From Verrucomicrobiota bacterium (lineage in GTDB: Bacteria; Verrucomicrobiota; Verrucomicrobiia; Chthoniobacterales; UBA10450), in contig QHNH01000011.1 of the NCBI GenBank assembly GCA_003218375.1, positions 1 to 64,000 of the forward strand: 64,000 nucleotides of DNA, written 5' to 3'. A program made the translations under genes and the position numbers. Every line of letters begins with the position of its first letter. Positions within the stretch are counted from its first letter, which is position 1. A model generated the notes under the pieces. It was not told where the DNA came from, ran no database searches, and was given only the letters and a program-made list of their open reading frames with translations. Below, piece by piece: positions 17,036 through 27,600 of the stretch.

Positions 17036-18796
17036 TTACCGCAGCACCATCGGTGCTTCCGCCATCAGGGCCGGCGCGCTTAGCAGCTCGGTCTCCGCCA
17101 TCACTTCGTCGGTTTGCGTCACGCGCACGACTTCTTCGATGGTCGTCTTGCCTTGCTCCACGCGCCGCCAGCCGTCCTGCCGCAGCGTTTCCATCCCGTT
17201 CGCGATCGCGCATTGCTTCAGCTCGCCGCCGTCGCGCTTTTGCATGATCAATTTTTTCAGCGGCTCGGTCACGACACAGATTTCGTAAATGGCCAGTCGC
17301 CCCTGGTAACCGGTCTGCCGGCAACTATCGCAGCCTTCCCCGCGCTTGAATTGCGTTCCCATCTCCGCCGGCACGCTGAGCTGCGCCAGATATTCCTTCG
17401 GATACTCATACATCCGCACGCAATGCGGGCAGATCGTCCGGACCAGCCGTTGCGCGATGAACGCTTTCACGACCGACGACAACAGGAACGGCTCGACGTC
17501 CATGTCGAGCAACCGCGTAATGCCGCCAACGGCGTCGTTCGTGTGGAGCGTGCTGAACACCAGGTGGCCGGTCATCGCCGCGCGGATCGAAATGTCCGCC
17601 GTCTCCACGTCGCGAATTTCGCCCACCATGACCACGTTCGGGTCCTGCCGCAAAATATGGCGGAGCCCTTTCGCGAACGTCAGATCGATCTCCGGTTTCA
17701 CGTCGATCTGCGATACGCCCGGCAGCCGATATTCCACCGGTTCCTCGATCGTGATGATCCGGCGCTGGACCGAATTGATGCTGCTGAGGAAACAATAGAG
17801 CGAGGTCGATTTCCCGCAGCCCGTCGGCCCGGTCAGCAGGATAATTCCGTTCGGCTGGGCGAGTAACGCGCGGATGACCTGACCCTGCTTCTCGCTCATG
17901 TCGAGCCGGTCGAACCCGAAATGCTGGGTCTCGGTGCGGCTGAGCAAGCGCAAGCTGATCGACTCACCGTTCACCGTCGGGATCGTTGAGACGCGGACGT
18001 CGATGTTCTGGTCGTGCGCCTGCAAATTGATCCGGCCATCCTGCGGCAGCCGGCGTTCCGCGATGTCCATGTGCGCCATGACTTTCAAGCGCGAGATGAT
18101 CGCCGATTGCAGCAGGCGCAATTGCGGCGGCACCGCGACCTCGTGCAGGATGCCGTCGATCCGGTAACGAATTCGCAGATCGTTCTCGAGCGGCTCGACG
18201 TGAATGTCGGTCGCGCGCTCGAAGATCGCTTCGCGAATGATCTGGTTCACGAACTTCACTACCGACGCTTCCGGATCGTTCGCATCGAGATCGGTCGCCA
18301 TCTCGATGTCCTGCACGCCTTCGAAGGAGCGGTTCGTCTTCAGGATTTCGTCGAACGTTTCCGCGCCGACGCCGTAAACGGTTTTCATCGCGCGCAGAAT
18401 CTGGCCGCGCGGCACCAGCACCCATTCGGTCGGCCGCTTCAATAACTGCGAGGCAAGCTGGCGCCCGACCGAGTTAAACAAATCGTAGGTCGCCAGCACC
18501 ACCGTCTTGTCCCGGGTCTCGATCGGCAGGATGTGGTGCTGGAAAACGAACCGGCTCGGCAGGAGCGACAGCGTCGAGCGATCGATCCGTTTCGTATCGA
18601 TCGACATCACCGGCACCTGGAAAAAATTCCCGATCGCTTCGAGGAACCGTTGTTCGTCCACTTTGCCCGAATCGAGAACCTGCGTCGTCCACGATCCACC
18701 GTTGAGGTTCGTGGAAAGTTCCGCTGCTTCTTCGCGCGAGGGCACGCCACTCGCGAGCAAAAGATCGATGAGCGAATTACTGATGGCCGGATTCAC
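17036..18796 (-). CDS. gspE: Type II secretion/type IV pilus assembly ATPase (GspE/PilB family)
   Basis: The 586-residue protein has an N-terminal GspE/MshE domain (about 1-150), then the secretion ATPase. Walker A is GPTGCGKST at 323-331, the Asp box ITIEEPVEY is near 348-356, Walker B is VVMVGEIRD at 388-396 and the His box is STLHTND at 415-421. A zinc motif CPHC (456-459)...CDSC (489-492) is present, as in GspE and PilB. It powers pseudopilus or pilus assembly at the inner membrane. The secretin gene is nearby at 19586-22030; no gspF, G, C or L genes are in the window, so the system is split over the genome. Confidence 0.93.
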   Translation of the reverse strand: MNPAISNSLIDLLLASGVPSREEAAELSTNLNGGSWTTQVLDSGKVDEQRFLEAIGNFFQVPVMSIDTKRIDRSTLSLLPSRFVFQHHILPIETRDKTVVLATYDLFNSVGRQLASQLLKRPTEWVLVPRGQILRAMKTVYGVGAETFDEILKTNRSFEGVQDIEMATDLDANDPEASVVKFVNQIIREAIFERATDIHVEPLENDLRIRYRIDGILHEVAVPPQLRLLQSAIISRLKVMAHMDIAERRLPQDGRINLQAHDQNIDVRVSTIPTVNGESISLRLLSRTETQHFGFDRLDMSEKQGQVIRALLAQPNGIILLTGPTGCGKSTSLYCFLSSINSVQRRIITIEEPVEYRLPGVSQIDVKPEIDLTFAKGLRHILRQDPNVVMVGEIRDVETADISIRAAMTGHLVFSTLHTNDAVGGITRLLDMDVEPFLLSSVVKAFIAQRLVRTICPHCVRMYEYPKEYLAQLSVPAEMGTQFKRGEGCDSCRQTGYQGRLAIYEICVVTEPLKKLIMQKRDGGELKQCAIANGMETLRQDGWRRVEQGKTTIEEVVRVTQTDEVMAETELLSAPALMAEAPMVLR

Positions 18797-18846
18797 GCGC
18801 TGATCTTACTCGAACCGAAGCAAATTGTCATGCTGCGTCTCCATCC

Positions 18847-18965
18847 GGGGAGCGCACGCGCCTCGCGTGCTGGCGATTGCGCCCTCGCGATCGCGAACTT
18901 TTCTTGAATGGCAGAGAATTTCGGCGAGGGCGCCGAAATCAGCACGCGAGGCGCGCACGCTCCCC
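18847..18965. repeat. Long G+C-rich inverted repeat (family I)
   Basis: GGGGAGCGCACGCGCCTCGC at the left (18847-18866) pairs with GCGAGGCGCGCACGCTCCCC at the right (18946-18965). Inner arms GCGCCCTCGC and GGCGAGGGCGC also pair. It lies in the divergent spacer between gspE and the small gene at 19036. No second copy is visible in this window. Confidence 0.75.
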
Positions 18966-19035
18966 AGACAAGATGCCTGTGCCACGCACCATCCCCACTC
19001 GACTTCGCCCGAGATTTCTTCTTAGATGGTTACCC

Positions 19036-19404
19036 ATGAAAATCCTCATCACTTCCCTCGCGGTTCTCACCCTGTCATTCACCACTTTGCCGGCCAAGGA
19101 TTCCACGTTCACCAGTGTGATCATTCCCGACGGCGGTAGCTCGTTGCAGATCGATCTGTCGGCGCGTCAGTGGATCAAGATTACAAACTTTACCCAAAAT
19201 TCGGTCAGCAACGCGACACCGATGCCTGCCGGCGTTGCGGTGTTCAAGGGCACGGCCGCCCTTTGGGTTTTGTTTGCCACCGATCCGCAGACACACGCCG
19301 CCCATGAGGACGTCTTCGTCGGTGGTCCGGCAACCGTCGTCGTGGCGCCTCCCGAAAAAGGAGGCGCGATCGTGTTCTTGACTTACGAGCGCGGATCGGA
19401 CTAA
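19036..19404 (+). CDS. Small secreted protein of unknown function
   Basis: The 122-residue product has a signal peptide (MKILITSLAVLTLSFTTLPA, cleavage near residue 20). The mature part has alternating short beta strands, such as TSVIIPDGGSSLQIDLSARQ and a final GAIVFLTYERGSD. It carries no Cys and no recognised domain. The start at 19036 is preferred; upstream in-frame codons run through the inverted repeat at 18847. The gene sits alone between gspE and gspD and could be an exported substrate, which is only a guess from position. Confidence 0.6.
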   Translation: MKILITSLAVLTLSFTTLPAKDSTFTSVIIPDGGSSLQIDLSARQWIKITNFTQNSVSNATPMPAGVAVFKGTAALWVLFATDPQTHAAHEDVFVGGPATVVVAPPEKGGAIVFLTYERGSD

Positions 19405-19407
19405 GCC

Positions 19408-19568
19408 GTGTCATCCCGAGGCTGGCGAAGCGCGCCGAGGGACCTCGCAGTTGCAATCCCGGCTGCCGCCAAATAGGAAGCGTCCGATGACGTAGTGCGT
19501 TTATCGTTTCGCGGAAGCGATTGAGCGCGTGTGAGGTCCCTCGCCGTCTGCGCGGCTCGGGATGACAC
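19408..19568. repeat. Large inverted repeat (family G) with GTGTCATCCCGAG ends
   Basis: The ends are GTGTCATCCCGAG (19408-19420) and CTCGGGATGACAC (19556-19568). Inner inverted segments are GAGGGACCTC (19437-19446) and GAGGTCCCTC (19533-19542). The centre holds a TTTCGCGGAAGCGA hairpin region. It starts 3 bases after the stop of the preceding gene and ends 17 bases before the gspD stop. A short relative, ATCCCGC...GCGGGATGACA, is at 42162-42193. Confidence 0.8.
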
Positions 19569-19585
19569 GCAAAAAATCCGTGCTC

Positions 19586-22030
19586 CTACTTCATCCCCGG
19601 CAAATCAGGCCCGGGTAACTGAATCTGTTTGTCTTCGCCTGGCTTGGGACAATCGGGACAATCACCGTTGTCTAGTTCCGGCCCGAAATGGGTTCCGTCC
19701 TCGTTCTTCTGGCGAAGCCGATAGATATCGAGGTTTGTAAGTGCGACTTCAGGACGCATCAAAACAATCAGCTCGCTTCGATTCAGCGTTTTGTTGGTTT
19801 CACGGAAAAGGCCTCCGATGAGCGGAATGTGGCTCAACAGCGGAATCCCAGTCTTCGAGGTGCGCTTGTTATCGGTGATCAATCCACCCAGGACGATGGT
19901 CGAGCAGTTTGGAGCGGAGACCGTGGTCTTTATATAACGCGTCGCGACGTTGGGAATCGAATTACCGCCGATGATGGTCGAGTCGGCCACGCTGTCGAGT
20001 TTTTGGAGGATATCAAGAGTAACCTCTTTTTCCGAATTGATCAGCGGCACGACTTCGAGCTGTAGCGCAACCTTCTTATATTGGATGGTCGATTGATTTC
20101 CGAAGCTATTTAAGGGCGTCGCACCTGGGACGGTATTAACGATTGTCGATAAAGTGTTGACGGGTACCGGGATTTCCTGGCCGGAGGCGATGATGGCCTT
20201 CTTGTTGTTGGTCGTGAACACCACCGGTCGATTGAGCACTTTGAAGCGACCAGTCGAATCAAGCATGTGAACGACGGCGGCAAGCGAAGTGCCCGCGGCA
20301 AGATAGGCATTTACGCCACCAGCCGCCTTCTGCGCCAATTCGGTAAAGGTCACAATATTACCCGGATTGAAAACACTGGGCGCGTTGGCGCCGCCCGCCG
20401 CTGGACCTATCCCGGTGAAGTTTGTGGTGCCGGCCACCCGATTGGGATTACGTGCAAAGTAATCAATCCCGAAATCTTTTTCATTGTTCAGCGTCAGTTC
20501 GCCGATGACCGTGCTCAGCGCGACTTGCGGCGCTTTGATATCCATCTCGTCGAGAAGCTTCCCGACCTTCACGACTACTTCCATATTGCCTAACACGATG
20601 ATGGAGTTTGAGCGTTGATCAGCAATGATCTTGGCGTTGCCGATCGTCACCGCTTTCGGCGCTGTATCGACCGCCTGCGTAGAGAGCTCCTCGGAAAAAT
20701 TCTGAGTGCCACTAGTCGAACTGGAACTGGAATCGGTAGTGCCAGGATAATTCGTTCGCCGCTGATTCTGGGTCGCCTGTTGCTGCGGCGCGGCGGGATT
20801 GCTGGTCTCCGCCCCTGGCGCCTGATTGCTGCCTGGTTCGGTTAGCGTCTGCACGATGACCGGCAGGACCTCCGCGGCGCTAATGTAACGCAGCGCCCGC
20901 GTGACCGGCTTCGCGAATTCGACGTTCGCATCGAACTCAGAAATCAGCTTCCTCACGAATGGCATGTTCACCGGGCGGGTGATGACGTGGATCCGGTTCG
21001 TCCGCACATCGGCGGCGATCTTGATCTTGCCGACGACGATCGAGTCTTCCGACAGAGCGGTGAACGCGCTCAGGTCGCCTTCCACGGAAACCTGTGTTTG
21101 GACTGGCTGGACCGGGACGTTGGTCGGCGGCCGCACGGGACGCACCCCCGGCGCGACGGTCGTTGTTGTCGTAGTCGTGGTCCCTTTCTCGAAAACGTCT
21201 TTCAGCATTTCGACCACCTTGGTCGCGTCGGCACGCTGGAGCTTGATGAATTCGCTCACCACCTGCGCCGGGGGCACATCGATCTGGTCTATGATTCGGA
21301 TCAGGCTCCGGATGACCGCCGAGTTTTCCGTGATCAGGATGCTGGACGACTTCGGCAACGCCAGATACGAGGTGTAGGACTGCGGCGGCTGGAGATATTG
21401 TCCGATCACCTGCTGGAGCTCGACCGGATCGGCATAGCGCAGCTTGAAAAGGAAACTGATGACATGTTCGCCGTCGGGAATATCCGCCTCGTCGGAAACG
21501 AGCGGCACTCCGGCGTTGCGCGGGCTCCGGCCGGTGCCGATGACCTTAACGATGTCGCCGCCCGCGGGCACGAGCGAATAGCCGTTCATGAGCAGGTTCA
21601 TCTCGATGATCTTGATGGCTTCATCGCGCGGGACCGGGCGGCTGAGGAAAATGTTCACTTTGCCCTGGACGTAGTTGTCCATGATCAGCTTTTTGCCGGT
21701 GATGTTTTCGTAGAAACGGAGAACATCGACGACGTCGCTATTCGGGAACTGGAGCGTTTCCGTTTTATCGGAGGGGACCGGCGTCGTGCCGGGAATGGAA
21801 GGCGGCGGGGCGGGATTCGTCTGCGACTGGGTCTGGGCGGGCGGAACAGCAGCGGGCGCTTCTTCCGTCGTTGTTTTGGCCGGCGCCGAAGGGGCGGGCG
21901 GCGCGACCTGGGGAGCACTCGTGGGAAGCGGGCGCGGACTTACACCGGGGGCGCTCGTCGGCTTCGGTTGCCCGAAAACGGAAGTCAGCGCTGCGAGACC
22001 CAGCGCCACAAGACAGAGAGGGCGAAGCAC
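19586..22030 (-). CDS. gspD: Type II secretion/type IV pilus-type secretin
   Basis: The 814-residue protein starts with GTG and a signal peptide (MLRPLCLVALGLAALTSVFG). A Pro/Ala/Thr-rich linker (about 22-90) follows, then N-domains starting with LQFPNSDVVDVLRFYENITG and three further KH-like repeats separated by Thr- and Ser-rich inserts. The C-terminal secretin domain has VALQLEVVPLINSEKEVTLDI broken into strands, and IVLGGLITDNKRTSKTGIPLLSHIPLIGGLF, the secretin signature. It forms the outer-membrane channel. With gspE nearby it indicates a type II secretion or pilus machine. Confidence 0.93.
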   Translation of the reverse strand: MLRPLCLVALGLAALTSVFGQPKPTSAPGVSPRPLPTSAPQVAPPAPSAPAKTTTEEAPAAVPPAQTQSQTNPAPPPSIPGTTPVPSDKTETLQFPNSDVVDVLRFYENITGKKLIMDNYVQGKVNIFLSRPVPRDEAIKIIEMNLLMNGYSLVPAGGDIVKVIGTGRSPRNAGVPLVSDEADIPDGEHVISFLFKLRYADPVELQQVIGQYLQPPQSYTSYLALPKSSSILITENSAVIRSLIRIIDQIDVPPAQVVSEFIKLQRADATKVVEMLKDVFEKGTTTTTTTTVAPGVRPVRPPTNVPVQPVQTQVSVEGDLSAFTALSEDSIVVGKIKIAADVRTNRIHVITRPVNMPFVRKLISEFDANVEFAKPVTRALRYISAAEVLPVIVQTLTEPGSNQAPGAETSNPAAPQQQATQNQRRTNYPGTTDSSSSSTSGTQNFSEELSTQAVDTAPKAVTIGNAKIIADQRSNSIIVLGNMEVVVKVGKLLDEMDIKAPQVALSTVIGELTLNNEKDFGIDYFARNPNRVAGTTNFTGIGPAAGGANAPSVFNPGNIVTFTELAQKAAGGVNAYLAAGTSLAAVVHMLDSTGRFKVLNRPVVFTTNNKKAIIASGQEIPVPVNTLSTIVNTVPGATPLNSFGNQSTIQYKKVALQLEVVPLINSEKEVTLDILQKLDSVADSTIIGGNSIPNVATRYIKTTVSAPNCSTIVLGGLITDNKRTSKTGIPLLSHIPLIGGLFRETNKTLNRSELIVLMRPEVALTNLDIYRLRQKNEDGTHFGPELDNGDCPDCPKPGEDKQIQLPGPDLPGMK

Positions 22031-22100
22031 GCGCTTTATGTAATAGGTCAGGCGGCGTTGGTCAAGATGGATCGCCCGGGACGGATCGCCCGGGACGGGC

Positions 22101-22264
22101 TAAAGCTCCAAATCCCAAGCACCAAGCTCCAGAGAAGCTCCAAACATCAAATTTCAATTGGCGCGCGCGAATCGAGTTTCAAGGCGGGTGCATTGCTGAC
22201 GCCGTTTCCAACAAAGGTACCGAGCTCATTCTGACGCCCTCCCCTTTGGAGCTTGGAGCTTTTC
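22101..22264. repeat. Short-word inverted array (family D, copy 2)
   Basis: TAAAGCTCCAAATCCCAAGC and AGCTCCAGAGAAGCTCCAAA words (22101-22146) are answered by TTTGGAGCTTGGAGCTTTTCC (22245-22265, ends trimmed). It ends one base from the mpl stop codon. The centre holds about 90 bases not shared with the other D copies, and the left edge follows a perfect 14-bp tandem duplication (22069-22082 and 22083-22096). Confidence 0.75.
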
Positions 22265-22265
22265 C

Positions 22266-23666
22266 TTACTCCCTCAACCTCTCCAGCAACTTCCCATGGA
22301 TCCCATCAAACCCGCCGTTGCTAAAGATCGCCACCACGTCCTTCGCCTTCAACAGCGGCACGAGCTTCTCTATAATATGAGCTGCGTCCGGTTCGTAAAA
22401 GGCCGGCCGGCCTGAGGCGGCGATCGATTCCATCACCGCCTGCGGATCGAGCCGGTCCTTCTCGGGAATCTGGTCGAGGCGCGCGACCTGCGAAATGAAA
22501 ACGCCGTCCGCCAGCTTCAACGCATCGGGCAGCTCCTGCTGGAACACGGCGCGCCGGGTCGTGTTTGAGCGCGGCTCGAACACCGCCCAAATCCGCGCCC
22601 CGGGATAACGATGTTGCAGGGCGCGCAAGGTTTCCCGGATCGCTGTGGGATGGTGCGCGAAATCGTCGATCACCCTGATTCCTCGCGCTTCGCCCCGCAC
22701 CTCCTGTCGGCGCGCGATTCCCTTGAAACTCTTCAGGGCCTTGCGAATTTTCTCCAGCGAAACCCCGTAGAACCGCGCCGCCGAGACCGCCATCGCCGCG
22801 TTCCGCACATTGAATTCACCGATGAGCGGCATCTCGAATTTGTCCCCGCCCAAAACAAAATTGGATCCGTGAGTCGTATGGGTCACATCGGAAATTTTCC
22901 GGGCGCAGTTTGCTGAAAAACCCACCTCCTCGATCTGCGCCATCAACGGCTGTAGTTGCCGCGCGACGTCCATGCAGTTCGCGTCATCGCCATTCAAGAG
23001 GATCATTCCGTTTTGCGGCACGATGTTGAACAGCCGCCGGAAGCTGAGCTTGATCTCGTCGAGGTTGTTGAAAATGTCGGCGTGATCGAACTCGATGTTG
23101 TTCACGATCAGCAACTCGGGGAGATAGTGGACAAATTTCGAGCGCTTATCGAAGAAGGCGGAATCGTATTCGTCCCCTTCGATCACGAAATACTTCGAAT
23201 CGTTGAAGCGCGCGCCCTGCCCGAGATTCGCCGGGAGTCCGCCGATGACGTAGCTCGGATCGAGCTTGGCCACCGTCAGGATCCAGGCGAGCAACGAAGT
23301 GGTCGTCGTTTTTCCGTGGGTGCCGGTGACGACAAGATTGTACCGGCTGCGCAGGAACAATTCCTTCAGCAATTCCGGCAGCGACCAATAGTAAAGCTTC
23401 CGATTCAGGACCGCTTCCACCTCGGGGTTGCCACGCTTCATCGCGTTGCCGATCACGATCACGTCGGCGTCCTCCGGAATGTTTTCCGGCCGGTAACCGG
23501 AACGCAAGGCGATCCCTTTGCTCTCGAGAAAAGTGGACATCGGTGGGTAAACGCTCTCGTCCGAACCCGTGACAACGAAGCCGCGCTCGCGCAACGCTGC
23601 CGCCACCGATCCCATGGCCGTGCCGCAAATCCCGATGAAATGAAATTTCTTTGGCGCCGCCATCAT
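22266..23666 (-). CDS. mpl: UDP-N-acetylmuramate:L-alanyl-gamma-D-glutamyl-meso-diaminopimelate ligase
   Basis: This 466-residue Mur-ligase family enzyme re-attaches murein tripeptide to UDP-MurNAc during peptidoglycan recycling. The Rossmann start is FIGICGTAMGSVA, the ATP loop GTHGKTTTT begins at 115, and the Mpl-typical C-terminal blocks FEPRSNTTRR and IFSNGGFDGIH distinguish it from MurC. NNIEFDHADI and the DDFAHHPTAI motif are also typical. It is a single gene, divergent from the glycan cluster. Confidence 0.94.
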   Translation of the reverse strand: MMAAPKKFHFIGICGTAMGSVAAALRERGFVVTGSDESVYPPMSTFLESKGIALRSGYRPENIPEDADVIVIGNAMKRGNPEVEAVLNRKLYYWSLPELLKELFLRSRYNLVVTGTHGKTTTTSLLAWILTVAKLDPSYVIGGLPANLGQGARFNDSKYFVIEGDEYDSAFFDKRSKFVHYLPELLIVNNIEFDHADIFNNLDEIKLSFRRLFNIVPQNGMILLNGDDANCMDVARQLQPLMAQIEEVGFSANCARKISDVTHTTHGSNFVLGGDKFEMPLIGEFNVRNAAMAVSAARFYGVSLEKIRKALKSFKGIARRQEVRGEARGIRVIDDFAHHPTAIRETLRALQHRYPGARIWAVFEPRSNTTRRAVFQQELPDALKLADGVFISQVARLDQIPEKDRLDPQAVMESIAASGRPAFYEPDAAHIIEKLVPLLKAKDVVAIFSNGGFDGIHGKLLERLRE

Positions 23667-23718
23667 GCGAAATCCTTTACGCCGCTCGCGCGAGTTTGGC
23701 TAGTAGCCGATCTGTGTG

Positions 23719-23800
23719 GTTGAGAGGTTGAGCAGTTGAGGGGTTTAGAGGAAATGGAATATGTCGCCTGCAGTCCTCTCAACCTCTCAACCTCTCAACC
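23719..23800. repeat. Short-word inverted array (family H)
   Basis: GGTTGAGAGGTTGAGCAGTT (23719-23738) is answered by CTCTCAACCTCTCAACCTCT and CAACC (23776-23800). It lies in the divergent spacer between mpl and the GT2 gene. An open frame through it would extend the GT2 protein by 44 residues, which I judge to be non-coding. A similar CTCAACTCTCAACC block is at 35887. Confidence 0.7.
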
Positions 23801-23867
23801 AACGCGCACGATTACGATTGGAAATGTTCGCCGGCTGGAAAAAGATTACGGCAAGACCGTGGAGAAG

Positions 23868-24656
23868 ATGACTAACCCGAAGATTGTCGCGATCATGCCG
23901 GCCTACAACGCCAGCAAGACCCTCGAGCAAACCTTCCGTGAGATTCCGCCCGATAGCGTCCACGAATGCATCGTGGTCGATGATTTTTCCGCCGACTCCA
24001 CAGTGGAGGTGGCGCGCAAACTCGGCCTCCGCGTTTTTCTTCACCGCGAAAACCAGGGATACGGCGGCAACCAAAAGACCTGCTACGTGGAAGCCCTCAA
24101 GACTGGCGCGGATATCGTCGTCATGCTCCACCCGGATTATCAATATGATCCCAAAAAGATTCCCGACCTCGTTCGCCCGATCGTGGAAGATCGCGCCGAC
24201 CTTGTCCTGGGCTCGCGCATGGCTTATGCGATCGTCGGCGGCATGCCTTTTTACAAACGCCTTTGCAATCGGTTCCTTACCTGGTGTGAAAACAAGGTCT
24301 TTGGGCTCCAGCTCTCCGAGTATCACACCGGCTTTCGCGCTTTTCGCCGAAGTCTTTTGGAATCCACGCCCTTTCTCCTTAACTCGAACGATTTCATCTT
24401 CGACCAGGAAATCGTCGCCCAGGCCGTTTGGTTCGGCGCGCGCCTCGAGGAAATCTCAGTGCCTCATCGCTATTTTCCAGAGGCGAGCACGATCGGTTTC
24501 GGCCGGTCGCTTCGTTACGGTTTCGGGGTCCTGGGACTTCTGGCAACCTTTCTTCTGAACCGCAAAGGCCTTGTAACGTCTCGCATGTTTCGTCCTTTAC
24601 ATCACGCTTATGCTGAAGTCGCGGAGAGCCCGTCAACGCCCGGCCCTGCTTCCTAA
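23868..24656 (+). CDS. Glycosyltransferase family 2
   Basis: The 262-residue GT-A fold protein has the nucleotide-sugar start VAIMPAYNASKTLEQTF and the acidic ECIVVDDFSADST. In place of DxD it has MLHPDYQYDP, a pattern seen in a subgroup of polyprenyl-phosphate or cell-surface GT2 enzymes. GLQLSEYHTGFRAFRR forms the acceptor loop. A C-terminal hydrophobic stretch (GVLGLLATFLL) may touch the membrane. The start at 23868 is chosen because upstream codons run into a repeat array. It opens a four-gene glycan cluster, ending 9 bases before the next gene. Confidence 0.85.
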   Translation: MTNPKIVAIMPAYNASKTLEQTFREIPPDSVHECIVVDDFSADSTVEVARKLGLRVFLHRENQGYGGNQKTCYVEALKTGADIVVMLHPDYQYDPKKIPDLVRPIVEDRADLVLGSRMAYAIVGGMPFYKRLCNRFLTWCENKVFGLQLSEYHTGFRAFRRSLLESTPFLLNSNDFIFDQEIVAQAVWFGARLEEISVPHRYFPEASTIGFGRSLRYGFGVLGLLATFLLNRKGLVTSRMFRPLHHAYAEVAESPSTPGPAS

Positions 24657-24665
24657 GACCTGATC

Positions 24666-27600
24666 ATGCTTGCACTGCTCTATCTAGTCCTTGCCATTTA
24701 CCTCGGCGACCAAGTCTCCCGCCGGTTCTTCCGCTTTGTGACGGTCGCCCAACGCTGTGCCACGGCAGTTCTCGTGGGGTTACTTCTTAGCACCTGGTTT
24801 ACCTACATCGCATCCTGGATTTTTGGGCGCACCCGCCTTCCTCTGCTTTGGGGAGACCTTTGCTTCTTCGCCGTAGCCGTTGTCTCAATCTGGCTCTTGC
24901 GCCGCCAGGCCCGGCGGCAGTTTGGCCACGACGCCCAATTCATCCAGCCCCGCACTCCGGGGTCCGCCTTCTGGGATTGGATAACTCTGCTGGCTTTCCT
25001 TGTTTTCGCGTGCTGGATGATGTTCGCCACGCTCGACTTCAAAGGCGGCACGTTGCTAATCGGCAACAACGAATGGAGCGACTTCGGGCCTAACACCGCC
25101 ATTATCCAAAGCTTCGCGGTAGGTCATAACTTCCCCACCCACTATCCGCATTTCTCCGGCGAAACTATTCGCTACCACTTCCTGTTTTACTTCCAGGCGG
25201 GAAACCTGACCTTTCTCGGCCTTAATCTGGCCTGGAGTCTTAACCTCTTAAGCATCCTTACGCTCGTGTCGACCCTGGCGTTATTGATGGCGCTAGGTCA
25301 ATCCCTTTTCCGTTCCCGCGCCGTAGGCCGCATCGGCGCCGCGCTCTTCTTCTTCCACGGCACCCTTAGCTTTGTCTCCTTTCTTCGCGGCCAACCCTCC
25401 GTAGCCGCCGCGTTTCACTCGATCCTTGCCCTCAAGGATTTTCTTCCTTCGGGTTATCCTTATCGGGGCGAGTTATGGGGGATCTGGACGCAGGTGGTTT
25501 ATTTGAACCAGCGCCACTTTGCCAGCGCCGTCGGGATTCTCCTCATTGTTCTGCTTTTCCTGATCGATCGTTACCGGCAGCACGCGGCCGCAAAAGCCGC
25601 CGCTGCGCCTGCACCGGTCGCGGTCTCGCCTTCGGAACCTGAGGCATCCATTGCTTCGGTCGGAGGAGACACGATAACGCCATCACCGGAAATCCCATCA
25701 CCGCCCGAGCCCGTGCCAACACCTTATCTGTTCGCGCGACTAAGGCAGTTAATCAGCGTGGTGATTGTCTTCGATAAAAGCTTTGTTTTCGCCGGCTGTC
25801 TCCTGGGATTGCTGCCTTTCTGGAATGCCCTTGTCTTCACTGCCTGCTTCGCGATCCTGGCGAGCCTTTTCCTTCTCTTCCCTTGTCGCAGGCAAATGGT
25901 CGCGCTGGGAATTACCACCGCGCTCCTAGCTCTACCCCAGCTCATCCTATTGCGGTCTGGCGGAGTCCAGACTCCTACCCATTCGCTTCTTCACTGGGGC
26001 TATATTATCGAGCCGCCTACCCTGGCGAATGTTATTCGCTACATCGGTTTTTCCTTCGGCCTGAAGTGGGCGCTAATCCTGGTGGCCCTGGCCTTCGCTA
26101 CCTGGTTCCAACGCCGGTTGTTCCTGGCGCTGTGCGCCATGTATGCCATGACCTTCTGCCTCGAGATGAGTCTCGAGACACTGGCGAACCACAAATACCT
26201 CAATATCTGGCTCATCGTTAGTAACCTCTTTGTGGCTTATGGCATCTGGCGCCTCTGGAAGATCAAGCCGCGATGGCTTGCCATCGTTACCGGTCCCGTG
26301 GCTGTCCTTGTCACGGCTGGAATTGTTGTTGGCGGCGCGATCGACCTTGCCGCGATTCATAACTGCTACTGGATCCAAATTAAGTATGTCGGCGATCCTT
26401 TGGTGAAGTGGGTCCAGGAAAATACCAAGCCGCACGATATCTTTTTGAGCGACCGCTATGTCAACCACCAGATCCTGCTGGCCGGGCGCCGCCTCTTTTA
26501 TGGCTGGCCTTCGTTCTCCTGGGGCGCAGGGTACGATACCACCCAGCGCGATAACGATTACCGCGAGCTCTTCGAAAGCACCGATCCTTATGCGGTCCTT
26601 CGTCTCCTCTACAGGCACAGGATCGCTTACGTGGCGATCGATGACGCCGTGCGCCACAACCACGAGTTCATCAAGCGCCCCAATGAGGAACTCTATTCAC
26701 TGAACTTCCCAAAGGTATGGGAGGACAAGGCCAACCAGTATGCTGGACTGGTTATCTACAAGGTACCAGTCCCGCCGCCAAAGGTATTAAAGCGGCCCAA
26801 TCCCGCACGCCTCCAGGCCTTGCTCATGCAGATCCCACCGGTCACCATGTTCCAGGGTGGCAAAGGTGTCGGTCGTGGCCAGTTCGATTTTCCGCGCGGA
26901 ATCGCGGCGGACCATTCTGGAAATATCCTCGTCGCCGATACGAACAACAATCGCATCCAGAAATTTTCGCCGGCGGGAGTCTATCTGAATATGTTTGGCT
27001 CCCCTGGCCAAAACGCCGGCGAGCTAAGGGAACCGAACGGTATCGCGGCGGATAGCAAAGGTAATATCTACGTCGCTGACGTGGCGAACCACCGCGTCCA
27101 GAAGCTCAGTGCCGATGGGCGATTCATCGCGCAATGGCGCGGTCCTGCCCTCGGCTTTTACGGGCCGCGCGATATCTGGATTACACCCGACGATTTCGTT
27201 TACGTAGTCGACCAGGGACGGGCGCGGATCGTAAAGCTCGACACGAACGGCGTGGTTCTCGCCACCTGGGGATCGCAAGGTCCGGGCGATGGCCAGTTCG
27301 ACGAGCCCACCGCGGTCGCCGTCGACCACAAGCGCGACCGCATCTATGTCGCCGACCCGCACAACCGCCGGATCCAGATCTTCGATACGAATGGAAAGTT
27401 CGTGGCGAAGTGGACGATCAACGAATGGCTGCCGACGGGATGGAGTTTTCAGGACCTAATCGTCGATCCGGAGGCGGAGCGCCTCTATCTTACGAGCCCG
27501 GCGACGGATGAAGTCCTCGTCTACGATCTCGCGGGAATAAAACTTCGGGCTTTGAAACCGGAACCTCCGAATAACCTGGAGGGCGCCGCCGGCCTGGCGC

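Noticed and set aside
23736-23867. N-terminal extension of the GT2 gene
   Set aside because: The extra 44 codons run through the H word array; the family starts near MTNPKIVAIMPAYN.
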